NCBI RefSeq assembly: GCF_002283555.1
Contig: NZ_MVOI01000003.1
Coordinates: 1,593,417-1,657,416 of the forward strand
From: Rubrivirga sp. SAORIC476
GTDB taxonomy: Bacteria > Bacteroidota > Rhodothermia > Rhodothermales > Rubricoccaceae
Direction: 5' to 3'
DNA length: 64,000 bases
Of this stretch, positions 17,469 through 25,532 are shown in pieces; position 1 is the stretch's first letter; the number at the start of each line of letters is the position of its first letter. The notes beneath the pieces were generated by a model that was not told the origin of the DNA, searched no databases, and saw nothing but the letters and a program-made list of their open reading frames with translations. Made by a program: the position numbers and the translations under genes.

Positions 17469-18371
17469 ATGACCCTCGCCCAGCTCCGCTACGCCGTCGC
17501 CGTGGACACGCACCGCCACTTCGGACGGGCCGCGGCGGCCTGCTTCGTTTCGCAGCCCACGCTGAGCGCGGCGCTCAAGAAGCTGGAGGACGAACTCGGC
17601 GCGGTCCTGTTCGACCGGAGCCGCCAGCCGGTGGTCCCGACGGCGGCCGGCGAGCGGGTCGTGGCGCGCGCCCGCGGCGTCCTGCGAGAGGCCGACGCCC
17701 TGGCCCGCGACGCGGGCGACCGACTCACCGAGCCCGAGGGCAAACTCCGGGTGGGCGTCATCCCGACGCTCGCCTCGTGCCTGCTGCCGCTCGTGGCCGG
17801 GCCGTTCGCGGCGCGCTTCCCCCGCGCCCGGCTGACGCTGATCGAACTCACCACCGACGCCATCCTCGACCACCTCGTCACCGAACGGATCGACGCGGCG
17901 CTGGTGGCGACGGACGAGAATCAGCCGGGGCTCCGCTCGGAGCTCCTCTTCTCGGAGCCGTTCGTCGCCTACATCGGCTCCGGACACCCGCTCGCGGCCC
18001 ACGACGAGATCGACCCGGCCCGCCTCTCCCCCACCGACGTCTGGTTGCTCAGCGAGGGCCACTGCTTCCGCGACCAGGTGCTCCACCTGTGCGGCACCGC
18101 GCCGGACGAGGGCGGCCGGGCGGTCCGGTTCGAGAGTGGGAGCCTCGAGACCCTGCGCCGCATGGCCGACCGCGCGGGCGGGGTCACGCTGCTCACTGAG
18201 CTCTCGACGCTCTACCTGACCGGCGACGAAGCCGCCCGCGTCCGCCCGCTAACGGCCCCCGTGCCCCGCCGGGAGGTCCGCCTGCTGACCGTCCGCGCTC
18301 ATCTGAAGGAGGGGCTCATCGACGCCTTCGCAGCGACCGTCCGTGAGGCTGTGGCCGAGGCGCTCACGTAG
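17469..18371 (+). CDS. oxyR: Peroxide-sensing LysR regulator OxyR
   Basis: A 300-residue LysR-type activator. Residues 1-60 hold the winged helix-turn-helix (FGRAAAACFVSQPTLSAALKKLE). The effector domain contains EGHCFRDQVLHLC, placing Cys199 and Cys208 at the same numbers as the redox pair of E. coli OxyR, where peroxide forms the activating disulfide. These two cysteines distinguish it from ordinary LysR proteins such as CysB or BenM. It is divergent from katA, its expected target. The ATG at 17469 gives MTLAQLRYAV, the usual OxyR start, and a Fur-like palindrome lies 25 nt upstream. Confidence 0.94.
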   Translation: MTLAQLRYAVAVDTHRHFGRAAAACFVSQPTLSAALKKLEDELGAVLFDRSRQPVVPTAAGERVVARARGVLREADALARDAGDRLTEPEGKLRVGVIPTLASCLLPLVAGPFAARFPRARLTLIELTTDAILDHLVTERIDAALVATDENQPGLRSELLFSEPFVAYIGSGHPLAAHDEIDPARLSPTDVWLLSEGHCFRDQVLHLCGTAPDEGGRAVRFESGSLETLRRMADRAGGVTLLTELSTLYLTGDEAARVRPLTAPVPRREVRLLTVRAHLKEGLIDAFAATVREAVAEALT

Positions 18372-18374
18372 GAG

Positions 18375-20114
18375 CTACCCCCGCAGCGCCGACGCCACGA
18401 TGCCGGGCAGACGCGTCGGGCTGGGGGCGACGGCGAACTCGGTGACCCGCCGGGCCGTCGTCTCGGCCGTCTCGTTGGTGACGAAGTAGATCGGCGTGGG
18501 CGCGGTGTGGACCTCCCCGAGCAGCAGCGAGCGCGGGAACGGCGCGAACGGCCCCTGAACGACCGTCTTCTGCGGGCGTTCGAACAGCCAGCTGTTGTGG
18601 ACCACGCCGATGCCGCTCTGGACGTCGTCGCGGGTATGGCCGGGGAAGGCGCCCCACATGCCCTGCGCCACGAAGTAGCCCGTGCCCGACCACACGTTCA
18701 CGCCGATGGTGCCGTAGCGGAGGCGCGACAGGATCTCCTCGAACCGGTCGCCGAGCGCGCGCCGCGTCCGCGGGTGGATGAGGATCGTCGCCCCGAGCGT
18801 CCCGGTGAGCGTCTCGTTGCACCAGTCGACGGCCCGTTCGAGCCAGTCGCCGGGGTCCTCATCGGTGCCACCCCCAGGGAGGGCGGTCACGGCCAGCGCA
18901 GGGCCGAAGACCTCCTTCTGGAAGGCCGGCTCGTCGTCGTCCGGGGAGACGACCGCGAGCAGACGTGTCCCGGACGGGCCCAGGCGGTCGGCGGACGGGT
19001 GCGCCTCGGCGAAGGCGTCGAGGCGGTCCGGTGCGCCGGGGTAGTACGTCGGGCGGTCGACCGCCTCGTCCATCACACGGCGCACCTCCCCCACGAACGC
19101 GCCGCGCTGGGCCCACCGCTCGGGGAGCACCAGCACCTGGCTGGCGATGCAGTTGAAGCCGTTGTTGTGGAGCTTCTGGGAGGCCACGTTCTCGGCCTGG
19201 AAAACGAGGTCCGGCTCGGACCAGTCGCCCGGCACCACGAGGCACGGGCTGACGCCGCCGAGTTCGCTCGTGACCGGTGCGTCGATCTGCGGCTCGTCGG
19301 CCGCCTTTCGCCGGGCCCCCTCGTCGCCAGTGCCGTAGACGATGGCGTCGTGCGTGGCCGCGCTGCCGGTCATGTGGATCGTGTCGACGGCGTCGTGCGC
19401 GGTGAGGTACTGGCCCACCTCCGCGCCGCCCGACGCAAAGCGCACCATGCCCGCCTCGACGAACTCGGCGAAGATGACCTCGAGGAGCGGCTGGAGGTAC
19501 GCGTTGACAGGGTTCATCTTGAGCAGCACCACCTCACCCTCGGCGTACAGCTTGTAGAGCACATCGAGCGGCGGGATGGACGCGATGTTGCCCGCGCCGA
19601 GCACGAGCGCCACACGCCCCTCGGGCGCCTCGCGCTGGTAGAACGTGCCCACGGTCTCGGCGAGCGCCTCGGGCGTCACGCCCGGCTGCATCCACACGTC
19701 GGCCGTCATGCCGGCCAGGAGGACGCGGTCGTACAGCCCGTCCGGCATCACACGGACCACCGTCTGGCCGTTCTCGCGCTGGCGGGTGCGGTCGGCGAGC
19801 GCTTCAGCGACCGTGCCCGCCTCGATGTGGCGGAGCGTCTCGGCGAGCGGCGCGATGTAGTTGGCGAGCGCCCACGGGCCCGAGGTCCACTCCTCCCCCC
19901 GGAGCGGCGACCCGACGGCGAGGCCCTTCGCGCGCGAGGCGGCGGTCACCCACCGCCCTGCCACATCGGCGATGCGTGGGAGCAGGCCCTCCAGCATCTC
20001 GATCTTGTGGCTGAGCGAACGCTGCGCCCACTCGGTCGCGTGCGCCTGGAGGTCGGCGAGGGCCGCGTCCATCTCGGCGGTCGTGCTGTCGGGTGGGGTC
20101 GGGGCGGTCGGCAT
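18375..20114 (-). CDS. Aldehyde dehydrogenase superfamily protein, long form
   Basis: A 579-residue NAD(P)-dependent dehydrogenase-fold protein, longer than the usual 480-500. Visible are the cofactor-binding segment VALVLGAGNIASIPPLDVLYKLYAEGEVVLLKMNP, the HMTGSAATHDAIVYG loop, SELGGVSPCLVV and the catalytic-cysteine segment NNGFNCIASQVLV. The first 100 residues are helical (WAQRSLSHKIEMLEGLLPRIADVAGRW), as in a subset of bacterial ALDH-like enzymes acting on acyl or long-chain aldehydes. The substrate is not readable. The start is MPTAPTPPDSTTAEM; upstream open frame is spurious. It converges on oxyR (3-nt gap) and follows the ATP-grasp gene by 65 nt in the same direction, possibly as one operon. 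Confidence 0.82.
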   Translation of the reverse strand: MPTAPTPPDSTTAEMDAALADLQAHATEWAQRSLSHKIEMLEGLLPRIADVAGRWVTAASRAKGLAVGSPLRGEEWTSGPWALANYIAPLAETLRHIEAGTVAEALADRTRQRENGQTVVRVMPDGLYDRVLLAGMTADVWMQPGVTPEALAETVGTFYQREAPEGRVALVLGAGNIASIPPLDVLYKLYAEGEVVLLKMNPVNAYLQPLLEVIFAEFVEAGMVRFASGGAEVGQYLTAHDAVDTIHMTGSAATHDAIVYGTGDEGARRKAADEPQIDAPVTSELGGVSPCLVVPGDWSEPDLVFQAENVASQKLHNNGFNCIASQVLVLPERWAQRGAFVGEVRRVMDEAVDRPTYYPGAPDRLDAFAEAHPSADRLGPSGTRLLAVVSPDDDEPAFQKEVFGPALAVTALPGGGTDEDPGDWLERAVDWCNETLTGTLGATILIHPRTRRALGDRFEEILSRLRYGTIGVNVWSGTGYFVAQGMWGAFPGHTRDDVQSGIGVVHNSWLFERPQKTVVQGPFAPFPRSLLLGEVHTAPTPIYFVTNETAETTARRVTEFAVAPSPTRLPGIVASALRG

Positions 20115-20179
20115 GGTTCGGGCGGTGGGGCCGCCCTCCAACGCGCCTCTGGCGTACGGGTCCCGACGGCGGACGCCCG

Positions 20180-21049
20180 CTACACCCCGGGTCCCTGCTC
20201 GTCCAGCGCCGCGGCGAACCGCTCCGCCGAGCCGTCCGCGAACGGGAAGTAGAGCGACGGCTCGATCAGTTCCAGTTCGATGATCGCCAGCGTGCCGTCG
20301 GTCAGGCGGACCGCGTCGACGCGGGCGTAGAGGAGCGGGTCGGGATGCGGCACGGCGGCCAGCGCCGCCCCGGTGAGTGCCAGCAGATCCGCCCCCGGCT
20401 CGACCCCGCGGATCACGCCCCCGTGCTCCTCCTGCACGCGGAAGTCGCCCGCGGCGGGCGTCTTCAGGATCGCGTGACTGACGGCACCGCCGAACGCGAA
20501 CACCGACCACTCCCCCTCGGCGACGACCGACGGAACGAACGGCTGAATCATGCACGCCCGGTCGGCGAGTGCCGACACGGCCGCGTTCCACGTCTCCGCG
20601 TCTGGACCGAGGCGGAAGGTGCCATCGGCGTTGGCACTCACGACCGGCTTGGCGACCACCTCGGCGGTTCCCCATGCGTCGAACGCCGCGGCCAGCGCGT
20701 CGGACGTGAGCCCTTCCGCCCAGCGCGTGGGGACGATGGGCACGCCCGCGGCCTCTAGGTCGCGTAGGTAGGTCTTGCGCAGGTTCCAGCGCATCACCGC
20801 GAGCGGGTTCTCAAGCCGCGCCGCTGAGGCGTCAATGGCGCCCAGCACGTCGAGGAAGGCGTCGGGGTCGTCCTGGTAGTCCCACGGCGACCGGACGACG
20901 ACCACGTCGTAGGCCTCCCAGTCCGCCTCGGCGCGCCAGGGGACCATCTCGACCGTCCACCCGAGGCGGGCCAGGGGCGCGACGGCCAGGTGGTCGTAGG
21001 CGACGAACGCGTCGAGGGTGTCAGTCGTGAGGAAGGCGCAGGTGGGCAT
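20180..21049 (-). CDS. ATP-grasp ligase (cycloserine-ligase/RimK-like)
   Basis: A 289-residue ATP-grasp protein. The order SPWDYQDDPDAFLDVL, VMRWNLRKTYLRDLEAAGVPIVPT, VVAKPVVSANADGTFRL, EGEWSVFAFGGAVSHAILKTPAAGDFRVQ and LYARVDAVRLTDGTLAIIELELIEPSLYF reproduces the family that includes DcsG of D-cycloserine biosynthesis. The ELELIEPSL segment supplies the magnesium ligands. It should join a carboxylate to an amine with ATP; the substrate is unknown and D-cycloserine synthesis is not implied. It lies 65 nt upstream of the ALDH gene. The start is MPTCAFLTTDT, placing the first strand at the N-terminus. Confidence 0.85.
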   Translation of the reverse strand: MPTCAFLTTDTLDAFVAYDHLAVAPLARLGWTVEMVPWRAEADWEAYDVVVVRSPWDYQDDPDAFLDVLGAIDASAARLENPLAVMRWNLRKTYLRDLEAAGVPIVPTRWAEGLTSDALAAAFDAWGTAEVVAKPVVSANADGTFRLGPDAETWNAAVSALADRACMIQPFVPSVVAEGEWSVFAFGGAVSHAILKTPAAGDFRVQEEHGGVIRGVEPGADLLALTGAALAAVPHPDPLLYARVDAVRLTDGTLAIIELELIEPSLYFPFADGSAERFAAALDEQGPGV

Positions 21050-21327
21050 CGGCGGCAGGCAGGAGGTGTGGCGCAAGATCCGCCTGGGAGAGCCACACAC
21101 CGACACAAGCGTCCGCCGACGCGTCGCCGTCTGCGCCCTGGTGCGGGAAAACGGGCCGATCCTCAGGAAAGGCTCAGGTTTCGGGCCTTGAGGGCGAGGC
21201 GGCTCTGCCCCACCTTGCCGTCAGGCCCACGCCCCACGCCATGCCCCTCCCCTCCCGCCCTGTTCTCCGGACGACGCTGGCGGCCCTGGTCGCCGCCGTC
21301 GGCGCAGTGGCGATGCTGCTGTAGCTG

Positions 21328-21672
21328 CTACTCGGCGCCTTCCCACGTGAGGATGTCCTCCTCGGTCGCGTCGTTGGAGTCGCCGCAGCCGGGCAGTTCC
21401 TCCTTCTTCTCCGTGATGTTGTAGCCGAGCGCCTGCCACTGGGTGGCGAGGTAGGTGTTCCACTCGGCATAGTGGGCCTGATCCTCCGGCAGCTCGTCGT
21501 CCGCGTAGATGGCCTCCACCGGACAGGCCGGGACGCACGCGTTGCAGTCGATGCACTCGTCGGGGTGGATGACGAGGAAGTTGGGGCCCTCGTAGAAGCA
21601 GTCGACGGGGCAGACTTCGACGCAGTCCGTGTGCTTGCAGTTGATGCAGGGCTGGGAGACGACGTACGGCAT
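21328..21672 (-). CDS. fdxA: Seven-iron ferredoxin
   Basis: A 114-residue electron carrier with the Azotobacter FdI-type cysteine pattern: Cys9, Cys17 and Cys21 for a 3Fe-4S cluster, and [12 protein letters not shown] plus Cys25 for the 4Fe-4S cluster. The start [22 protein letters not shown] is the family N-terminus. The roughly 45-residue C-terminal extension ([14 protein letters not shown], then KKEELPGC) is usual for long FdxA proteins. Cytoplasmic low-potential electron transfer; the partner is unknown. It is divergent from the lipoprotein gene. Confidence 0.93.
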   Translation of the reverse strand: MPYVVSQPCINCKHTDCVEVCPVDCFYEGPNFLVIHPDECIDCNACVPACPVEAIYADDELPEDQAHYAEWNTYLATQWQALGYNITEKKEELPGCGDSNDATEEDILTWEGAE

Positions 21673-21741
21673 AGTGCGGCGGGGTTACCGGAACCGGGTG
21701 AGGAGCGGCTAAGCTAGCGTCCACACCCCCTGCCCCCGGCC

Positions 21742-22467
21742 GTGTTCCATCGCTTCCTCCCCCTGATTCTCCTGACTGCCGCGCTGGCGGCGTCTGGTTG
21801 CGGCACGTCGAACCGTCTGGACGAGGTCTCGCTCGACGGCCGCCGCGTGGCCGTGACGGCCGCCATCCCGCCCGCGCCGCGCGTGCAGGCCGGGAGTCCC
21901 ATCGAGTCGGGCATCGACCTGTACGACCCCATCGGGACGGCCGTCCGCGTGGGCACGTCGCTGGAGAAGCGGCGCCAGGCGCGCCGCGCGCAGGCCCGCC
22001 TCGACAGCGTCGTGGCCACGGTCGACGTGGCCGACCGGATCGCGCGCCAGTCGCTGGCGCGGACGGCCGAGTTGCTCCGCTTTGCGCCCGCCTCCCGTCC
22101 CGAGGCGGCCGACTTCGTGCTCGACCTCCGCATCGCCGACTATGCCCTCGTGGCCGACTCGTACGAGGGCGCCGTCTACTTCGTCCTCGTCGGCGACGTC
22201 CACCTGCTCGACGCGCAGACCGGCGCCCCGCTGTGGGACGCCGAGCTTCGCGAGCGCGAGGTGGTGGATCGGGTGCTGCTCGGGCTGCCGGTGTCGGTCG
22301 GCAACGTGTTCACGGGCCGGTCGCTGGCCGCGCTCTCGTCGGCCGAGATGGCGACGGGCCTCCGCCGCCTCGCCGACCTCGCCGCCGAACGCATCACCGA
22401 CCGCCTCGCCGACGACTACGTCCGCTCGCGAGGCCGCTACCACGACCGGCAGACCGAGGCGGAGTAG
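21742..22467 (+). CDS. Lipoprotein of unknown function
   Basis: A 241-residue protein from a GTG start: MFHRFLPLILLTAALAASGCGTS is a signal peptide with a lipobox LAASGC. The mature part has a beta-rich domain (DFVLDLRIADYALVADSYEGAVYFVLVGDVHLLDAQTGAPLWDA) with the look of the periplasmic lipoprotein domains that interact with outer-membrane machinery, then a helical C-terminus. No family is named with confidence. It is monocistronic; the CsbD-like gene begins 95 nt downstream on the same strand. Confidence 0.7.
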   Translation: MFHRFLPLILLTAALAASGCGTSNRLDEVSLDGRRVAVTAAIPPAPRVQAGSPIESGIDLYDPIGTAVRVGTSLEKRRQARRAQARLDSVVATVDVADRIARQSLARTAELLRFAPASRPEAADFVLDLRIADYALVADSYEGAVYFVLVGDVHLLDAQTGAPLWDAELREREVVDRVLLGLPVSVGNVFTGRSLAALSSAEMATGLRRLADLAAERITDRLADDYVRSRGRYHDRQTEAE

Positions 22468-22562
22468 GGCGAACCCCGGAGCCGGATGAAGACGACCGGC
22501 CAGTGGACCTTTCGGGTTTCCACCAGGGTCTCAGACATCCTTTCCACATTCCCCCTCTCAAC

Positions 22563-22817
22563 ATGGACGACCTCACCAACGACGCCCAGCGGAAGCTCCA
22601 CAAGGAAGAAGCCGAAGGCCGCACCGAGCAGGCCAAGGGTGCCTTCGACGAACTCAAGGGCAAGGTCAAGAAGAACGTCGGCGACGCACTCGGCAACGAG
22701 AGCATGCAGGCCAAGGGCGCGGCCGAGGAGCTCGCCGGCAAGGCGCGCAAGACGGCGGGCGACGCCCACGCGGATGCGGCCGACACCGCCGAGGACGCGC
22801 TCGACAAGCTGACCTAG
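22563..22817 (+). CDS. CsbD-like small stress protein
   Basis: An 84-residue, highly charged, Ala/Lys/Glu-rich protein. The stretches EGRTEQAKGAFDELKGKVKK and NESMQAKGAAEELAGKARK match the CsbD pattern, in which a short helical unit is repeated. CsbD proteins are induced by general stress in many bacteria, but their biochemical role is unsettled. Too short to have been obvious as a separate gene, but the ATG at 22563 and the codon pattern are clean. It is followed by another small repetitive helical protein, suggesting a stress pair. Confidence 0.8.
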   Translation: MDDLTNDAQRKLHKEEAEGRTEQAKGAFDELKGKVKKNVGDALGNESMQAKGAAEELAGKARKTAGDAHADAADTAEDALDKLT

Positions 22818-22895
22818 CGACCACCGCTTCCCTACGAGGCCGGGCACCAAACCGTGTCGGCCTCGTAGGTTGGGGGTTCACCTCCCCCACAGACC

Positions 22896-23135
22896 ATGGA
22901 TTTCAACAAGCTCAAGGACACCGCCGGCGGCCTCGCCAAGAACGTCGCCGACAAGGCGGGCGACGCCGCCGAGGGCCTCGCTGAGAAGGCCTCCGACCTC
23001 GCGCCCGACGCGGTCAAGGACCAGGCCAAGAACGTCGCCGACAAGGCCGCCAAGATGGCGGGGGACGTCGCCGACAAGGCCGCGGACAAGGCCACGGGCC
23101 TCCTCGGGAAGGCGGCGGACAAGCTGGGCGGCTAG
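22896..23135 (+). CDS. LEA-like amphipathic repeat protein
   Basis: A 79-residue helical protein almost free of aromatic residues (one Phe). It repeats an 11-residue-like unit AKNVADKAGDA, AKNVADKAAKM and GDVADKAADKA. This resembles group-3 LEA proteins, which coat membranes or proteins during drying and osmotic stress. The family cannot be fixed by eye, and other short Lys/Ala-rich proteins look similar. It lies 78 nt downstream of the CsbD-like gene, same strand. The start ATG is followed by MDFNKLKDTAGG. Confidence 0.7.
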   Translation: MDFNKLKDTAGGLAKNVADKAGDAAEGLAEKASDLAPDAVKDQAKNVADKAAKMAGDVADKAADKATGLLGKAADKLGG

Positions 23136-23201
23136 CCCTCCTTCGCCAGATCCTCTGCGCCCCGGACGGCCTCAGTCGTTCGGGGCGCGGTACGTTCGGG
23201 C

Positions 23202-24413
23202 GTGTCTCGCGCTTCGCTCCGCGCCGCCGTCGCGGCCTACCCCCGTCCGTTCTGGATGCTCGTCGTGGGCACGTTCGTGAACCGGACGGGGCTCGTGGTG
23301 CTCCCGTTCCTGGCGCTCTACATGAGCGGCCCGCGTGCCTTCAGCGTGGCCCAGGCGACCGCCGCGGTGTCGATCTACGGAGCGGGGGCGTTCGCGGGCG
23401 GCTTCGTCGGCGGGTGGCTGTCGGACCGCGTCGGGCGGCGGCCGGTGCTGCTGGCGAGCCTCGGCGGCGCGGCGCTGCCGATGGCCGGCATCCCGTTCGT
23501 GGCGTCGTACGCGGCCGTGCTCGCGCTCGTGTTCGCCTTCGGCGTGCTGAGCGAGATGTACCGCCCCGCCGTGTCGGCCGCCGTGGCCGACCTCGTCCCC
23601 GAGGCACGGCAGCCGAGAGCGTACGCCATCGTCTACTGGGCCATCAACCTGGGCGCGGCCGTGGGGCCCGCGCTGGGCGGCCTGATCGCCGAGCGGTCCT
23701 ACACCGGCCTGTTCGTGCTGGAGGGCGTCTCTCTGTTCGCCTACGCGGCCATCGTGCTGGTGTCGGTACCCGAGACGCGCCCGGCGGTGGCCGAGGGCGT
23801 GGTGCGCCCGCGCATCGACCTGCGGCCCGTCGCGCGTGACGGTGCGCTGGCAGCCCTCGCCGTCGTCGTGCTGCTGGTCGGGATCGGCTTCTACCAGCTG
23901 TTCACGTCGCTCCCGCTGGCGATGGAGGCCGACGGGCTGAGTGAGCGCTACTTCGGCTTCGTGGTCACGGTCAACGGCGCGCTGATCGTGCTGATCGGCC
24001 TGCCGGTGGCGGCGTGGGTGGGCGACCGAGCGACGCGGTGGCCTGTGCCGGTCGCGGTTGCGCTGGTCGCCATCGGGCTGGCGTTTCAGATCCCAGCCCA
24101 CACGTTCGGCGCCTATGCGGCCTGCGCGATCATCTGGACGCTCGGCGAGATGGCGTTCCTGCCCGTCGTCCCGACACTGGTCTCGAAGCTGGCCCCAACG
24201 GACCTGCGCGGCTCCTACCAGGGCGTCTACCACGCGAGTTGGGGGCTGGCGAAGATGCTCGGCCCGGCGCTCGGCGGGCTCGTGTTCGCCGGGTACGGGT
24301 CGTCGGCGCTGTGGGGAGGCGCGGCCGCGCTGGTCGGCGGCGCAGCCGTGATCATGACCCTCCTCCTGCCGACGCTCCGGCGCCGATTCGGCGAGACCCG
24401 CGCGGCCCTCTAG
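23202..24413 (+). CDS. Major facilitator superfamily transporter
   Basis: A 403-residue transporter with 12 predicted helices. The MFS motif A GGWLSDRVGRRPVLLASLGG lies in the loop between helices 2 and 3, and a matching second half begins near residue 210. It belongs to the DHA1-like drug:proton antiporter group (EVLSEMYRPAVSAAVADLVPEARQPRAYAIVYWAINLG region), so efflux is likely; the substrate is unknown. The GTG start places VSRASLRAAVAAYPRPFW before the first helix. Its stop overlaps the convergent barrel-protein gene by 4 nt. Confidence 0.88.
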   Translation: MSRASLRAAVAAYPRPFWMLVVGTFVNRTGLVVLPFLALYMSGPRAFSVAQATAAVSIYGAGAFAGGFVGGWLSDRVGRRPVLLASLGGAALPMAGIPFVASYAAVLALVFAFGVLSEMYRPAVSAAVADLVPEARQPRAYAIVYWAINLGAAVGPALGGLIAERSYTGLFVLEGVSLFAYAAIVLVSVPETRPAVAEGVVRPRIDLRPVARDGALAALAVVVLLVGIGFYQLFTSLPLAMEADGLSERYFGFVVTVNGALIVLIGLPVAAWVGDRATRWPVPVAVALVAIGLAFQIPAHTFGAYAACAIIWTLGEMAFLPVVPTLVSKLAPTDLRGSYQGVYHASWGLAKMLGPALGGLVFAGYGSSALWGGAAALVGGAAVIMTLLLPTLRRRFGETRAAL

Positions 24414-25531
24414 AACCCCACGCGGAGACTCCCGCCGACGCGATAGCCGGTTAGCGCGGAGGCGGCGTCGGGCTCGATGAGGCCGAGGGTGTATGTGAAG
24501 CCGCCCCGGATCCGGGCGTTGGGGCCAATGGCGACGGTCGGCGTGACGCCGAGGTCGAGGAGCACCTGCTGCTCGGCGAGCGCGCCTGCCACGTCGCCGC
24601 TGGAGGCGTCATCGGACAGCGCCTCGATGGAGCCGTAGTAGCGGGCGCCGACGGAGAACGCCACCTCCAGGTCCTCCGGGCCGAACCCGAGGCCGAGCGC
24701 GACCTGGGCCTGCGACGGTCGGAGGTAGGTCACCGGCCGCTCGGCCGCACCGAGCGTGCCGTCGAACACCTGCCGGTAGCGTGCCATCAACTGGCTGCGC
24801 ACCATGCTCCCGCCGACCGCGATCCGCATCATCGCCGCCGCCTTGTCGCCGGGGCTGAACGTCTCGCCGCGGTAGCCGTCCTCCCCGTACACCACGTAGG
24901 AGCCTTCGAGCGTGAACGACGCCGTCTCGCTCCCGGCGTCGAGGCCGACCGACAGGATGGTCTCGTTGGCCGGCGCATAGCTCGACGTATCACTCTCGAA
25001 GAGCGTGTACGGGGACCGCGAGGCGTACGCGACCCCTGCGCCCAGGGCCAGCCCGGTCCCCACCGGCACCGCGATCGCGAGTCCTGGCGAGACCACCGAG
25101 CCCTGCCCGAACGTGGGCAGGGCGAAGGCGAAGTCGTCGACGGCGAGGAGCGCGGAGGTCGCGAACTGGTCCTCGGTGAGCGCCGTCTGGCCCGTCGGCA
25201 GGCTCGCCGTCAGCGACAGGTCCACGATGGCCTGCCCGAGCGGGCGCTGATAGCCGATGCCGAGTTGGGTGTCGCCGAGGCCACTCAGCGACTCCAAGTC
25301 GTCCCCGCTGACCGACGCGTAGACCGTCCGCAGGCTCGCCGTGACGCCGGGAGCGAGTCGCCCGCCGAGGGTGACCGGCACGCTGAGCTGACTCACCGAC
25401 TGCTCGTCGCCCGTCGAGTAAGTCTGCGAGACGAACCCGGCGTCCACCACGACGCGGGGCGCGGTCTGGGCAGACGCTCCGGCAGCAGCCAGGAGGGCGA
25501 GGAGGACGAAGGCGTGGCGCAGGGCGTTCAT
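24410..25531 (-). CDS. Outer-membrane beta-barrel protein
   Basis: A 373-residue protein with a signal peptide (MNALRHAFVLLALLAAAGASAQ). The mature part is a long series of alternating hydrophobic strands with Gly/Asp/Ser turns (VVVDAGFVSQTYSTGDEQSVSQLSV, LEVAFSVGARYYGS) ending in GGSLRVGF, the terminal aromatic expected for outer-membrane insertion. It resembles TonB-independent barrels of the outer-membrane transporter type; the substrate is unknown. It begins 1 nt after the T9SS-exported gene stop, so it is translationally coupled and closes the envelope operon. It is convergent with the MFS gene. Confidence 0.78.
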   Translation of the reverse strand: MNALRHAFVLLALLAAAGASAQTAPRVVVDAGFVSQTYSTGDEQSVSQLSVPVTLGGRLAPGVTASLRTVYASVSGDDLESLSGLGDTQLGIGYQRPLGQAIVDLSLTASLPTGQTALTEDQFATSALLAVDDFAFALPTFGQGSVVSPGLAIAVPVGTGLALGAGVAYASRSPYTLFESDTSSYAPANETILSVGLDAGSETASFTLEGSYVVYGEDGYRGETFSPGDKAAAMMRIAVGGSMVRSQLMARYRQVFDGTLGAAERPVTYLRPSQAQVALGLGFGPEDLEVAFSVGARYYGSIEALSDDASSGDVAGALAEQQVLLDLGVTPTVAIGPNARIRGGFTYTLGLIEPDAASALTGYRVGGSLRVGF

Positions 25532-25532
25532 G

